From positions 62,001 through 126,000 of the forward strand of contig CAMFII010000011.1 of assembly GCA_945952585.1 (NCBI GenBank): DNA of 64,000 bases, read 5' to 3'. The notes beneath the pieces were generated by a model that saw nothing but the letters and a program-made list of their open reading frames with translations, was not told the DNA's origin and made no database searches. Every line of letters begins with the position of its first letter. The stretch's first letter is position 1. Below, one piece after another: positions 29,557 to 38,029 of this stretch. Both the position numbers and the translations under genes were made by a program. This DNA comes from an uncultured Rhodobacter sp. Its GTDB lineage: Bacteria > Pseudomonadota > Alphaproteobacteria > Rhodobacterales > Rhodobacteraceae.

Positions 29557-29661
29557 ACCGGACTTGACAGGAAGCCCCCGACAGGGCTTCCTGCGCGGCG
29601 ACCGGATCCGCGGTGTCTCCGGCCCCGAACGATTCCGCTTATCTCACCAGAGAGGATCGTC

Positions 29662-30630
29662 ATGGCACTGGAAGATGCCAAGAACGAGGTCGACACCGCT
29701 TTCACCCGCAAGGGCCTGCGGGGCTATGCCTTCGAGAATGCCTTCGGCGGCGCCACGAGTTTCCTGCGTCGCACCTATACCAAGGACCTGACCGGGGTCG
29801 ACCTGGCCGTGACCGGCGTGCCCTTCGACCAGGCGGTGACGCATCGGACCGGCACCCGTTTCGGGCCGCGCGCGATCCGCGAGGCGTCGTCGCTGCAGCC
29901 CTATGATCCGCCGTTCGGCTGGCCGACCAACCCGCTGGAAGAGCTGAACATCATCGACTACGGCGACGTCGCCTTCGACTATGCCAAGACCTCGGACTTC
30001 CCCGATACGCTGACCCGGCATATCCGCACCATCCTGGCTGCGGGCGCGGGCACGGTGACGCTTGGCGGCGACCACTTCATCACCTTCCCGATCCTGCGCG
30101 CCTATGCCGAGAAGTTCGGCCCCGTCGCGGTGATCCATTTCGATGCCCATTCCGACCTCTGGCCGGATGACGACATGACCCGGATCGACCATGGCACGAT
30201 GATGTACAAGGCCGTGAAGACCGGCCTCGTCGATGCCGCGCATTCGGTGCAGATCGGCATCCGCACCACGACCAAGGACTATCTGGGCGTCAACGTCATC
30301 GACGCGCGGACCGTGCATGAGGAGGGCGTGGCCAGCGTGGTCGAGCGGGTCAAGGCCATCGTCGGCGACCGGCCGGTCTATCTGACCTTCGACATCGACG
30401 CGCTCGACCCTGCCTTCGCGCCTGGCACCGGCACGCCGGTTTGGGGGGGCCTTGCCTCGTGGCAGGCGGCGGCGATGCTGCGCGACCTTGCGGGGATCAA
30501 CATCGTCGGCGGCGACGTGGTCGAGGTCTCGCCGCCCTATGACACGACGGGGGCGACGGCGATTGCGGGGGCGCATGTCGCCTATGAGATCATCGCGCTT
30601 TACGCCTGGAACAAGGAGCAGCGCGGATGA
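29662..30630 (+). CDS. speB: Agmatinase-family ureohydrolase
   Basis: A 322-residue binuclear manganese ureohydrolase. Metal ligands are present in TLGGDHFITFP, VIHFDAHSDLW and LTFDIDALDPAFAPGTGTP, with GGDVVEVSPPYD near the end. Agmatinase gives putrescine plus urea; close homologues hydrolyse 4-guanidinobutyrate or 3-guanidinopropionate. The loop after GTGTP reads VWGGLASWQ. The adjacent omega-aminotransferase would fit either product (putrescine or GABA), so the substrate is not settled and the symbol denotes the family only. It is preceded by AGAGAGGA and overlaps the next gene by 4 nt. Confidence 0.88.
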   Translation: MALEDAKNEVDTAFTRKGLRGYAFENAFGGATSFLRRTYTKDLTGVDLAVTGVPFDQAVTHRTGTRFGPRAIREASSLQPYDPPFGWPTNPLEELNIIDYGDVAFDYAKTSDFPDTLTRHIRTILAAGAGTVTLGGDHFITFPILRAYAEKFGPVAVIHFDAHSDLWPDDDMTRIDHGTMMYKAVKTGLVDAAHSVQIGIRTTTKDYLGVNVIDARTVHEEGVASVVERVKAIVGDRPVYLTFDIDALDPAFAPGTGTPVWGGLASWQAAAMLRDLAGINIVGGDVVEVSPPYDTTGATAIAGAHVAYEIIALYAWNKEQRG

Positions 30631-31079
30631 AATGGTTCGGTGTTGCGGTCGTGGCCCTGTTTGCGGTCGCGCTGGCGTTTGATGGATACGTAAGGTTTGC
30701 TTCGTCGGATCCGGCGGTGTGGCATGTCGATCCGCAGACCGCGGCCAAGCCCGCGACGCCGAACTTCTATCTTCTGCGCGACGGCGATGGCGACGCGGCT
30801 CCGGTGTTCCTGCCGCTGCCGCCGGATCAGGCGGCGGTAAAGGTTCAGGCGGTGGCGCTCGCCACGCCCCGGACCAGCGTGCTGGCCGGGCAGGGCGACT
30901 GGGTGACCTATGTCACCCGGTCGGCGCTCTGGGGTTTTCCCGACTACACCTCGGTCCGCGTTCTGCCCGCCGAGGGTGGATCGCAGGTGGTGATCTTCGC
31001 CCGGTCGCGCTTCGGCAAGGGTGACATGGGCGTCAACAAGGCCCGGGTCGAGGACTGGGCGGCAAGGCTCGCCCAGTAA
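30627..31079 (+). CDS. DUF1499 domain protein
   Basis: A 150-residue protein: one N-terminal TM or uncleaved signal helix (VAVVALFAVALAFDGYVRFA) and a DUF1499 domain with WVTYVTRSALWGFPDYTSVRVLPAEGG and a final ARSRFGKGDMGVNKARVEDW, the family's characteristic SRxGxxDxGVN pattern. The function of DUF1499 is unknown; members sit at the inner membrane facing the periplasm. It overlaps the ureohydrolase stop (ATGA), so it is cotranslated with it, but no functional link is known. It ends 6 nt from the convergent livM stop. Confidence 0.82.
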   Translation: MKWFGVAVVALFAVALAFDGYVRFASSDPAVWHVDPQTAAKPATPNFYLLRDGDGDAAPVFLPLPPDQAAVKVQAVALATPRTSVLAGQGDWVTYVTRSALWGFPDYTSVRVLPAEGGSQVVIFARSRFGKGDMGVNKARVEDWAARLAQ

Positions 31080-31085
31080 CCGGCC

Positions 31086-32387
31086 TTACTTCTCGGGGAT
31101 CAGGCCGCGTGGACTGAAGCGCAGCACGAGAAGCAGGATGACCCCCATCGACAGAAGCCGCATATGCGGCGCCGAGTCGACCAGGTGCTGCTTCAGAGGC
31201 CCTTCGGTCATTGCTGACGTCAGTGCGCCCATGATCGCCGGCCCGATGCTTTCCACGATCAGCCAGAGCCAGCCGATCAGCAACCCACCGAGCACGGTGC
31301 CCCAGTTGTTGCCAGACCCGCCGACGATGACCATCACCCAGATCAGGAAGGTGTAGCGCAGCGGGTTGTAGGTGCCCGGAGTCAGCTGCCCGTCCATCGA
31401 GGTCATCATCGCGCCCGCGATCCCGATCAGTGCCGAACCCAGGATGAAGACCTGCAGGTGGCGGCGGGTCACGTCCTTGCCCATCGCTTCGGCCGCAACC
31501 TCGTTGTCGCGGATGGCGCGCATCATCCGGCCCCAGGGCGATTTCAGCGCCCGCTCGGTCAGCCAGATCGCGATCAGCAGCACGCCCGCGAACAGCGCGG
31601 TGTAGCAGAGCTTTACGAAGATGGTCGAGGTCGAGACTGGATCGAGGCCCCAGTTGGCCGTGAATTCGAGGAAGGCCGGGTTCTGCTGCAGGTTGACCTC
31701 GTAGGGCACCGGCCAGGGCCGCGGCAGCTTCAGGACGTTCTTGACCCCACGGTCGAGCCAGTCCTCGTTCTTCATCACTGCCGTGATGATTTCGGCAATG
31801 CCGAGCGTGGCGATGGCAAGATAATCCGAGCGCAGGCCGAGCGCGGTCTTCCCGATCGCCCAGGCGGCGGCGGCGGCAAAAAGGCCGCCGACCGGCCAGG
31901 CAATGAGCGAGGGCAGGCCGAAGCCGCCAAGGTTGCCGTAGGTGGCGGGGTTGTTCGCCTCGACCGCGCTGACGGCGGGGTCGAAAACCGCCCGGAACAG
32001 GAAGAAGCCGACGATCAGGATGGCGAGCAGCACGAGGGTGCGCAGGCGGCCGGGAGCTATCCGCTTCCACGACTGAATCGCCGCGGCGATGGTCGCCGCG
32101 CCAATAAGGAGGCCAAGCACGATCCCCGTGCCGCCGGCCGCCCAGGCGTCCGGCGTCGGCTGGGCCGAGGTCAGCACCACGGCCAGACCGCCAAGCGCGA
32201 CAAAGCCCATGACGCCGGTGTTGAACAGCCCGGCATAGCCCCATTGCATGTTGACGCCGAGCGCCATGATCGTGGCCAGGAGCGCGGTGTTCAGGATCGA
32301 CAGCGACAGGTTCCAGCTGAGGAAGAAGCCTGTCAGCGCGTAAAGCGCCGCCATCCCGGCAAAGAGGTAGAGGTTGCGGGTGATCAT
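31086..32387 (-). CDS. livM: Branched-chain amino acid ABC transporter permease LivM
   Basis: A 433-residue inner-membrane permease of the LivM type with about ten hydrophobic segments and the cytoplasmic coupling motif GLRSDYLAIATLGIAEI, plus SPWGRMMRAIRDNEVAAEAMGKDV, the signature loop contacting the ATPases. With LivH it forms the channel for Leu/Ile/Val or related amides. An insertion of about 60 residues (roughly 70-150) makes it longer than E. coli LivM and contains extra hydrophobic segments. The last gene of the liv operon; ATG 32387 overlaps the livH stop by 4 nt. Confidence 0.93.
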   Translation of the reverse strand: MITRNLYLFAGMAALYALTGFFLSWNLSLSILNTALLATIMALGVNMQWGYAGLFNTGVMGFVALGGLAVVLTSAQPTPDAWAAGGTGIVLGLLIGAATIAAAIQSWKRIAPGRLRTLVLLAILIVGFFLFRAVFDPAVSAVEANNPATYGNLGGFGLPSLIAWPVGGLFAAAAAWAIGKTALGLRSDYLAIATLGIAEIITAVMKNEDWLDRGVKNVLKLPRPWPVPYEVNLQQNPAFLEFTANWGLDPVSTSTIFVKLCYTALFAGVLLIAIWLTERALKSPWGRMMRAIRDNEVAAEAMGKDVTRRHLQVFILGSALIGIAGAMMTSMDGQLTPGTYNPLRYTFLIWVMVIVGGSGNNWGTVLGGLLIGWLWLIVESIGPAIMGALTSAMTEGPLKQHLVDSAPHMRLLSMGVILLLVLRFSPRGLIPEK

Positions 32388-33394
32388 ATCGATTTCCCCT
32401 TGAAGATGCCGGTGGGCGCGAACAGGAGCACGATGATCAGGATCGCGAAGCTGACCGCCAGCTTGTAGTCGGTCGACAGAAGCTGCAGCAGGCTGTCCGG
32501 CGCGAGGCTCTCGGGCAGGACATAGGTCGCGACCTTCTTCCAGGCATAGGTGACCATGACCTCGGAAAAGGCGATGACGAAGCCGCCCGCGATGGCGCCG
32601 ATCGGGTTGCCGAGGCCGCCGACGATGGCCGCCGCGAAGATCGGCAGCAGCAGCTGGTAATAGGTGAAGGGGCGGAAGCTCTTGTCGAGGCCATAGAGGA
32701 CCCCGGCGATGGTCGCGAGAGCCGCGGCGATGATCCAGGTCACCTGCACCACCCGGTCCGGGTTGATGCCGGAGAGCAGCGCGAGATCCTCGTTGTCGGA
32801 AAAGGCGCGCATCGACTTGCCGGTACGGGTCTTCTGGAGGAACCAGAACAGCAGCGCCACGACGACCACGGCCGTGACCACGGTGATCGCCTGCGTGGAC
32901 TTGATCGCGAGCCCCTCGGCCAGCCCCGTCGCCGCCTTGAAATCACCGGCCGAGATCAGGAAGCGCCCGCCATCGGCAAAGTTCTGTTCCTCGACCCCGA
33001 TCAGCAGGCGGACGACGCCGTTCATCACGAACATCACGCCGAGCGAAACGATGACGAGGATCGAGGGCGCCGCCTTCTGGCGGCGGTAGAAGCGGTAGAC
33101 GACACGGTCGGTCAGCAGGACCACGGCTGCGGTCGCCGCGATGGCGACGGGCAGCGCCAGAAGTGCTGTCGGCAGCACGCCGAAGGTGATGCCATGTGAC
33201 TGCAACCACCAGGTCAGCAGGATAGTGATCGCCGTGCCGAAGGCCATCGTGTCGCCATGGGCGAAGTTGGAAAAGCGCAGGATCCCGTAGATCAGCGTTA
33301 CGCCAAGCGCCCCGAGCGCCAGTTGCGAGCCATAGGCCAGCGCCGGGACGGCGACGAAGTTCAGGAAGGTGATGAGGGCGTTCAGAACGTCCAT
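32384..33394 (-). CDS. livH: Branched-chain amino acid ABC transporter permease LivH
   Basis: A 336-residue permease. The N-terminal ALGALGVTLIYGILRFSNFAHGDTMAFG is the LivH signature; TRTGKSMRAFSDNEDLALLSGINPDRV is the coupling loop and AAAIVGGLGNPIGAIAGGFVIAFSE a conserved C-terminal helix. Eight or so TM segments are seen. It pairs with LivM. It starts 4 nt after the stop of the small exported protein gene, which intrudes into the operon here. Confidence 0.94.
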   Translation of the reverse strand: MDVLNALITFLNFVAVPALAYGSQLALGALGVTLIYGILRFSNFAHGDTMAFGTAITILLTWWLQSHGITFGVLPTALLALPVAIAATAAVVLLTDRVVYRFYRRQKAAPSILVIVSLGVMFVMNGVVRLLIGVEEQNFADGGRFLISAGDFKAATGLAEGLAIKSTQAITVVTAVVVVALLFWFLQKTRTGKSMRAFSDNEDLALLSGINPDRVVQVTWIIAAALATIAGVLYGLDKSFRPFTYYQLLLPIFAAAIVGGLGNPIGAIAGGFVIAFSEVMVTYAWKKVATYVLPESLAPDSLLQLLSTDYKLAVSFAILIIVLLFAPTGIFKGKSI

Positions 33395-33398
33395 TGTC

Positions 33399-33761
33399 TC
33401 AGGTCTCCTGCACGCATTGGCCGATCATCGTCTCGGCATGCGGGCCATCAAGCTCTTCCTGGATGGTCACGATCACTGCGCCATCGGGCAACAGCGACAG
33501 CATGACCGCGATCGAGTCCGGCGAGGCAATTGCAAAGGTCTGCATCTCGGCCGATGGCGGTGCGATGCGCCGCAGCTTGACCTGATCGCCATCGATGGAC
33601 GCGCCATAGCCTTCCGGCGTCGGTGTCAGGATGAAGCTGTCCATGGCCGTCTGACAGGTCTCGCCCGCGATGCAGATCTGATCGATCCTGCAATCGTAGG
33701 TCGCCGGAGAACCGGCCTGCGCTGCGGTGGCGCCAAGACAAAGAAGCACGAGCCAGCGCAT
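33399..33761 (-). CDS. Small exported protein in the liv operon, unknown function
   Basis: A 120-residue protein with a signal peptide (MRWLVLLCLGATAAQA then GS) and a mature region with four Cys (CRIDQICIAGETC and IGQCVQ), compatible with two disulfide bonds in the periplasm, and beta-strand-like repeats. It is squeezed between livF (3 nt) and livH (4 nt), so it is certainly part of the operon. I recognise no family; it is not a standard Liv component. A role in substrate delivery or as a passenger gene are both possible. Confidence 0.75.
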   Translation of the reverse strand: MRWLVLLCLGATAAQAGSPATYDCRIDQICIAGETCQTAMDSFILTPTPEGYGASIDGDQVKLRRIAPPSAEMQTFAIASPDSIAVMLSLLPDGAVIVTIQEELDGPHAETMIGQCVQET

Positions 33762-33764
33762 GTC

Positions 33765-34475
33765 TCAGCCCCCCAGGAAGGTGCGGCGCACATCGGGATC
33801 GGCCAGCAGCGCCTTCCCTGTGTCGGTGTAGCGGTTGGCGCCCTGCACCAGCACATAGCCGCGATCGGCGATCTCGAGCGCCTGACGGGCGTTCTGTTCG
33901 ACCATTAGGATCGAGATGCCGGTGCGGGCGACCTCGATGATCCGGTCGAACAACTCGTCCATGACGATGGGGCTGACGCCGGCCGTCGGTTCGTCGAGCA
34001 TCAGCACCTGCGGCTGGGTCATCAGCGCCCGGCCCACGGCGACCTGCTGGCGCTGGCCGCCCGACAACTCACCCGCCGCCTGCCGGCGCTTGGTCGCAAG
34101 GATCGGGAACAGGTGATAGACCTGCTCCATCGTCTGGCGGATGTCGTCGCGGCGCAGAAAGGCGCCCATTTCGAGGTTCTCCTCGACCGTCATCGAAGTG
34201 AAGATGTTGTGGGTCTGCGGGACAAAGGCCATGCCCTTGGCCACGCGGGCCTGCGGCGTCAGCGAGGTGATGTCCTCGCCGTTCAGCCGCACCTTGCCGC
34301 CGCGCAGGTTCAGCATCCCGAAGACCGCCTTCATCGCGGTCGACTTGCCGGCGCCGTTCGGACCGACGATCACCGCGATCTGGCCCTTGTCGACCGAGAT
34401 CGTGCAGTCGTTGAGGATGTTGACGGCGCCATAGCCGCCGGTCATCGCATCGCCGATGAGGAAGGGTTCAGCCAT
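33765..34475 (-). CDS. livF: Branched-chain amino acid ABC transporter ATPase LivF
   Basis: A 236-residue ABC ATPase: Walker A GPNGAGKST (38-46), Q-loop VPQTHNIF, signature LSGGQRQQVAVGRAL, Walker B VLMLDEPTAGVSP and switch His replaced in the usual LivF way by MVEQN. It energises import through LivHM together with LivG. ATG 34475 starts directly with the ATPase domain; a longer in-frame reading would run back through the paired hairpins at 34487-34548, so it is rejected. Confidence 0.95.
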   Translation of the reverse strand: MAEPFLIGDAMTGGYGAVNILNDCTISVDKGQIAVIVGPNGAGKSTAMKAVFGMLNLRGGKVRLNGEDITSLTPQARVAKGMAFVPQTHNIFTSMTVEENLEMGAFLRRDDIRQTMEQVYHLFPILATKRRQAAGELSGGQRQQVAVGRALMTQPQVLMLDEPTAGVSPIVMDELFDRIIEVARTGISILMVEQNARQALEIADRGYVLVQGANRYTDTGKALLADPDVRRTFLGG

Positions 34476-34486
34476 GGACGGCCCCC

Positions 34487-34548
34487 GAATTTTCTGGCGA
34501 AAATTCTCCGCCCGATCCGCAATGTCCTGAATTTTCGCGAGAAAATTC
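34487..34548. repeat. Pair of mutually inverted AT-rich hairpins, locus 1
   Basis: Hairpin 1 (34487-34506): arms GAATTTTC and GAAAATTC, loop TGGC. Hairpin 2 (34529-34548): the same arms, loop GCGA. The second is the reverse complement of the first with one mismatch, so together they form a BIME-like inverted pair. It fills the livG-livF gap and could modulate the ratio of messages. Similar pairs lie at 46541-46587 and 57026-57064. Confidence 0.7.
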
Positions 34549-34561
34549 GTGCAGCTCGCGC

Positions 34562-35353
34562 TCACGCATGCGCGGCTTCCTCCTTGACCTTGTTCTTCAG
34601 GCCGCGACCCAGATAGGCCTCGATCACGCGCTCGTCGCTTTTCACGACATCGACCGGGCCCTGGGCCAGCACCTTGCCCTCGGCCATGACGATCACGGGA
34701 TCGCAGAGGCGGGCGATGAAATCCATGTCGTGCTCGATGACGCAGAAGGTATAGCCGCGCTCCTTGTTCAGCCGCACGATGGCGTCGCCGATGGTGTTCA
34801 GGAGCGTCCGGTTCACGCCGGCGCCGACCTCGTCGAGGAACACGATCTTGGCATCGACCATCATCGTCCGGCCGAGTTCCAGGAGCTTCTTCTGCCCACC
34901 CGAAATGTTCGCCGCCTTCTGGTCGGCCAGGTGGCTGATGGTCAGGAAGTCGAGCACCTCGTCTGCCTTTTCGCGCAGGCGCTTCTCCTCGGCGGCGATG
35001 CGGCTGCGCGAGAAGACGGCATTCCAGATCGTCTCGCCATGCTGGGAAGCGGGAACCATCATCAGGTTCTCGCGCACGGTCATCGAGCCGAATTCATGGG
35101 CGATCTGGAAGGTGCGCAGGAGGCCCTTGTGGAACAGCTCGTGCGGCGAAAGCCCGGTGATGTCCTCGCCATCCATCACCACACGGCCCGAGGTGGGCTT
35201 CAGCCGGCCGGCGATGACGTTGAACAGCGTGGTCTTGCCGGCGCCGTTCGGGCCGATCAACCCGGTGATCGAGCCGGTCTCGATCCGGATCGAAGCCCCG
35301 TCCACCGCGTGGAATCCGCCGAAATGCTTGTGCAGATCCTCGACGACGATCAT
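34562..35353 (-). CDS. livG: Branched-chain amino acid ABC transporter ATPase LivG
   Basis: A 263-residue ABC ATPase: Walker A GPNGAGKTT (34-42), RTFQIAHEFGSMTVRENL (Q-loop region), signature ISGGQKKLLELGRTMM, and CVIEHDMDF with the switch His. The Walker B continuation is FLDEVGAGVNRTLLN: the D-loop Pro of the usual LDEP is Val. The catalytic Glu remains, so the enzyme should be active. The C-terminal extension (LGRGLKNKVKEEAAHA) is short and charged. It lies downstream of livK across a hairpin and partners LivF. Confidence 0.94.
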   Translation of the reverse strand: MIVVEDLHKHFGGFHAVDGASIRIETGSITGLIGPNGAGKTTLFNVIAGRLKPTSGRVVMDGEDITGLSPHELFHKGLLRTFQIAHEFGSMTVRENLMMVPASQHGETIWNAVFSRSRIAAEEKRLREKADEVLDFLTISHLADQKAANISGGQKKLLELGRTMMVDAKIVFLDEVGAGVNRTLLNTIGDAIVRLNKERGYTFCVIEHDMDFIARLCDPVIVMAEGKVLAQGPVDVVKSDERVIEAYLGRGLKNKVKEEAAHA

Positions 35354-35420
35354 GCGATTTCCCCCGGTATCCCTGCCTCGTTCCCGCGGGTCGCGCGGTC
35401 GGGCGGGTTTTTGTTATGGC

Positions 35421-35449
35421 AACGGCCCGGGCCTATGCGCCGGGCCGTT
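35421..35449. terminator. Strong hairpin between livK and livG
   Basis: Perfect 10-bp arms AACGGCCCGG (35421-35430) and CCGGGCCGTT (35440-35449) about a 9-nt loop, 35 nt after the livK stop on the minus strand. No T-run follows on that strand. Such hairpins after binding-protein genes usually stabilise or partly terminate the message so that more LivK than ATPase is made. Confidence 0.6.
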
Positions 35450-35483
35450 CCCTCTTGTCAACTGCTGATCGGCAAAGCCGGGA

Positions 35484-36671
35484 TCAACGGAAGCCGACGG
35501 TCACGTTCTTGCCGTCCTGGACGACGATCTCGCGGTAACGACCGGCGCTTTCGCCCGGGCCGACCAGGGTGACGGCCGTCGCGCCCTCGTAGTCGATCGG
35601 TTTGCCGGCGGCGAGCAGTTCCAGGCCCTTGGCCAGTTCGCCGGGATAGATCTTTTCGCCCGGACCGTTGGCGATTTCCATGACCTTTTCCTTGTAGACC
35701 TTGGGATCGGTCGAATTGGCGGCCTGCATGGCGAGCAGGATCAGCGCGGCGGCATCATAGCTCTCGGGCGAATAGGCCGAGGTGCCGTCCATGTTGATCT
35801 TCTTCATCATCTCTTCGAAGGTCTTGGCGCCCGCAGAGTCCGAGCCGGCGATCTGGCCGAAGGAGCCGTTCAGGCCCGGGCCGATGGCGGTCGGAAGCGA
35901 GTCGCCGATCATGCCGCCCGGCAGACCGAAGGTCGAGAAGGCGCCCGAGTCGAGCGAGGCCTGGATGATGCCCTTGCCGCCCTGGTCAAGGTAGCCGGCC
36001 ACGACGAGGATATCGCCGCCAGCGGCTGCCAGCGCCGCGACTTCGGCCGAGTAGTCGGCCTTGCCGTCGTCGTGAGGCACGTTGATCGTGACCTTGCCGC
36101 CCTTGGCTTCGAAGCTCTTGGCGATCGATTCGGCCAGGCCCTTGCCGTAGTCGTTGTTGGTATAGGTCAGGGCGATCGACTTGATGCCTTTTTCGGTCAG
36201 GATGTCGGCCATCACTTCGCCTTCGCGCGCATCCGACGGCGCGGTGCGGAAGAAGAGGCCGTCATCCTCGGCGGTCGAGAGCGCCGGCGAGGTCGCCGAA
36301 GGCGAGATCATGACCATGCCGTTCGGCCGGGCGACGTTCTGCAGTATCGCGCCGGTCACGCCCGAGCAGTCGCCGCCGACGATGCCATTGACCTTCTCGG
36401 TCGTGATGAGCTTTTCGGCCGCTGCGGTCGCGGCAGCGGTGTCGATGGCGCAGGTGGTGTCGCCCTTCAGCGTCACGACGGTGTCACCGCCCAGAAGCTT
36501 GCCGGAATCCGAGACTTCCTTCGCTGCCATCTCGCTTGCCGCGTACATGGCAGGGGTCAGCGATTCGATCGGGCCGGTAAAGCCGATCAGTACGCCCAGT
36601 TTGACTTCCTCTGCCGAGGCAGCGCCCGCCAGCAGCGCCAGTGCGGCGGTGGCGGTGAGAAGTTTCTTCAT
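35484..36671 (-). CDS. livK: Branched-chain amino acid-type ABC transporter substrate-binding protein
   Basis: A 395-residue periplasmic binding protein of the Leu/Ile/Val type-1 fold. The signal peptide is MKKLLTATAALALLAGAASA then EE, followed by VKLGVLIGFTGPIESLTPAMYAASEMAAKEVS; GGDCSGVTGAI and SPSATSPALSTAEDDGLFFRTAPSDAREG form the ligand-facing hinge strands. AGGGAGC precedes ATG 36671. The ligand may be a branched-chain amino acid, but the cluster type also serves amides, urea and aromatic acids. First gene of the liv operon; a perfect 24-bp palindrome lies about 80 nt upstream. Confidence 0.93.
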   Translation of the reverse strand: MKKLLTATAALALLAGAASAEEVKLGVLIGFTGPIESLTPAMYAASEMAAKEVSDSGKLLGGDTVVTLKGDTTCAIDTAAATAAAEKLITTEKVNGIVGGDCSGVTGAILQNVARPNGMVMISPSATSPALSTAEDDGLFFRTAPSDAREGEVMADILTEKGIKSIALTYTNNDYGKGLAESIAKSFEAKGGKVTINVPHDDGKADYSAEVAALAAAGGDILVVAGYLDQGGKGIIQASLDSGAFSTFGLPGGMIGDSLPTAIGPGLNGSFGQIAGSDSAGAKTFEEMMKKINMDGTSAYSPESYDAAALILLAMQAANSTDPKVYKEKVMEIANGPGEKIYPGELAKGLELLAAGKPIDYEGATAVTLVGPGESAGRYREIVVQDGKNVTVGFR

Positions 36672-36749
36672 GTTGTTGCTCCCTGTCTGGATCATTGTCC
36701 GGACCGAAAGCTAGAGCGGCAAAATGAAAAAGAAAAGCGTCCTGTGATG

Positions 36750-36773
36750 CGATCTGACCAATTGGTCAGATCG
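36750..36773. promoter_or_regulatory. 24-bp perfect palindrome between glxA-type gene and livK
   Basis: Arms CGATCTGACC and GGTCAGATCG about the centre AATT, perfect over 24 bp. It includes the stop of the GlxA-family gene (36766-36768) and lies 79 nt before the livK start. It can be an operator for livK or a short terminator for the regulator gene, after which T-rich sequence follows on the minus strand. Confidence 0.6.
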
Positions 36774-37791
36774 ACAGGCGCGTGAGACCCGGCGTGGGGG
36801 CGGCCCCCTGCGTGCCGCGTTCGCGGTAGGGCGTCGTATTGTAGTGGGCCCGGTAGCATTTCGAGAAATGCGACGGGCTGGCGAAACCGCAGGCGAGGGC
36901 GACGTTGATGACGCTCATGTCGGTTTGCATCAGCAGGTTGCGCGCCTTCTGCAGCCGCAACTCCATGTAGTAACGCTTTGGGCTGCGGTTCAAGTAGCGG
37001 CGGAACAAGCGTTCGAGCTGACGCGTGGACATGCCGACATCCTCGGCCAGGTCGGCGGGGCTGATCGGGTCCTCGATGTTGTTTTCCATCATCTGGATGA
37101 CCTGGCTCAGCTTCGGATGGCGCACGCCGATCCGGGTCGGGATCGACAGACGCTGCGTGTCCTGGTCGGTGCGGATCGAGGTGTAGATCAGCTGGTCGGC
37201 CACGGTGTTGGCCAGTTCGTCGCCATGATCGGCGGCGATCAGTTTCAGCATCAGGTCGATCGACGAGGTGCCGCCCGCCGTCGTCATCCGGCTGCCGTCG
37301 ACGACGAAAATCGACTTCGTCAGCTTCACATCCTCGAATTCCTCAAGGAAGCCATCCTGGTTTTCCCAGTGGATGGTCGCTTTCTTGCCGTCGAGCAGCC
37401 CGGCCTTGGCCATGGCCCAGCCGCCGGTGCAGATCCCGCCAATCATCATCCCGCGCCGTGCCTCGCGCCGGAGCCAGGAAATCACGGCCTTGGACGTCAC
37501 CTTCTGCACGTCGATGCCGCCGCAGACCAGAAGCGTGTCCTCGCGGTCGAGTTCGATCAGCCCTGCATCGAGCTTGAACGAGGCGCCGTTCGAGCAGGAG
37601 ACGTTCTCGCCGCCTTCGCCGATCAGGATCCAATCGAACAGCTTCTTGCCCGCGACGCGATTGGCAATCCGCAAGGGCTCCACGGCGCCGGCAAAGGACA
37701 TCATCGTGAACTTGTCGAGCAGCAGAAAGACGAAGCGGCGGGGCCGGCTGGCCTCGCGCGGGCGGACTTCTGCATGACGGACGGGCAACAT
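36766..37791 (-). CDS. GlxA-family transcriptional regulator (DJ-1/PfpI plus AraC)
   Basis: A 341-residue regulator: DJ-1/PfpI-like domain (about residues 15-200; [14 protein letters not shown] as the nucleophile elbow) and a C-terminal double helix-turn-helix of AraC type ([44 protein letters not shown]). It belongs to the group containing GbdR/CdhR-like activators. It lies directly upstream of livK on the same strand (94 nt), so control of this importer is plausible but unproven. Its ATG at 37791 is divergent from the DAHP synthase gene across 238 nt. Confidence 0.9.
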   Translation of the reverse strand: MLPVRHAEVRPREASRPRRFVFLLLDKFTMMSFAGAVEPLRIANRVAGKKLFDWILIGEGGENVSCSNGASFKLDAGLIELDREDTLLVCGGIDVQKVTSKAVISWLRREARRGMMIGGICTGGWAMAKAGLLDGKKATIHWENQDGFLEEFEDVKLTKSIFVVDGSRMTTAGGTSSIDLMLKLIAADHGDELANTVADQLIYTSIRTDQDTQRLSIPTRIGVRHPKLSQVIQMMENNIEDPISPADLAEDVGMSTRQLERLFRRYLNRSPKRYYMELRLQKARNLLMQTDMSVINVALACGFASPSHFSKCYRAHYNTTPYRERGTQGAAPTPGLTRLSI

Positions 37792-38029
37792 CGTTTTGCG
37801 ACCTGAATGTGTCGTTCGTGGCCAATCAATCAGGGAAACCGCCGCTCCGCAAGGGGCGGTGCGCTGCTGTTTCAGGGTTGAAACATTCGCTGGCTTCGGG
37901 CCGCCGGACAGGTATCGATCCCTTCATCCCTGCCCTGCGGCATTCTGCATTGCAGCGGGATCGGGGCCTTTCAATCCCGTCGGGCTTTCCTTATACGCAC
38001 CTGCGACCGCTAACAGAGGGAGAAAAGCC

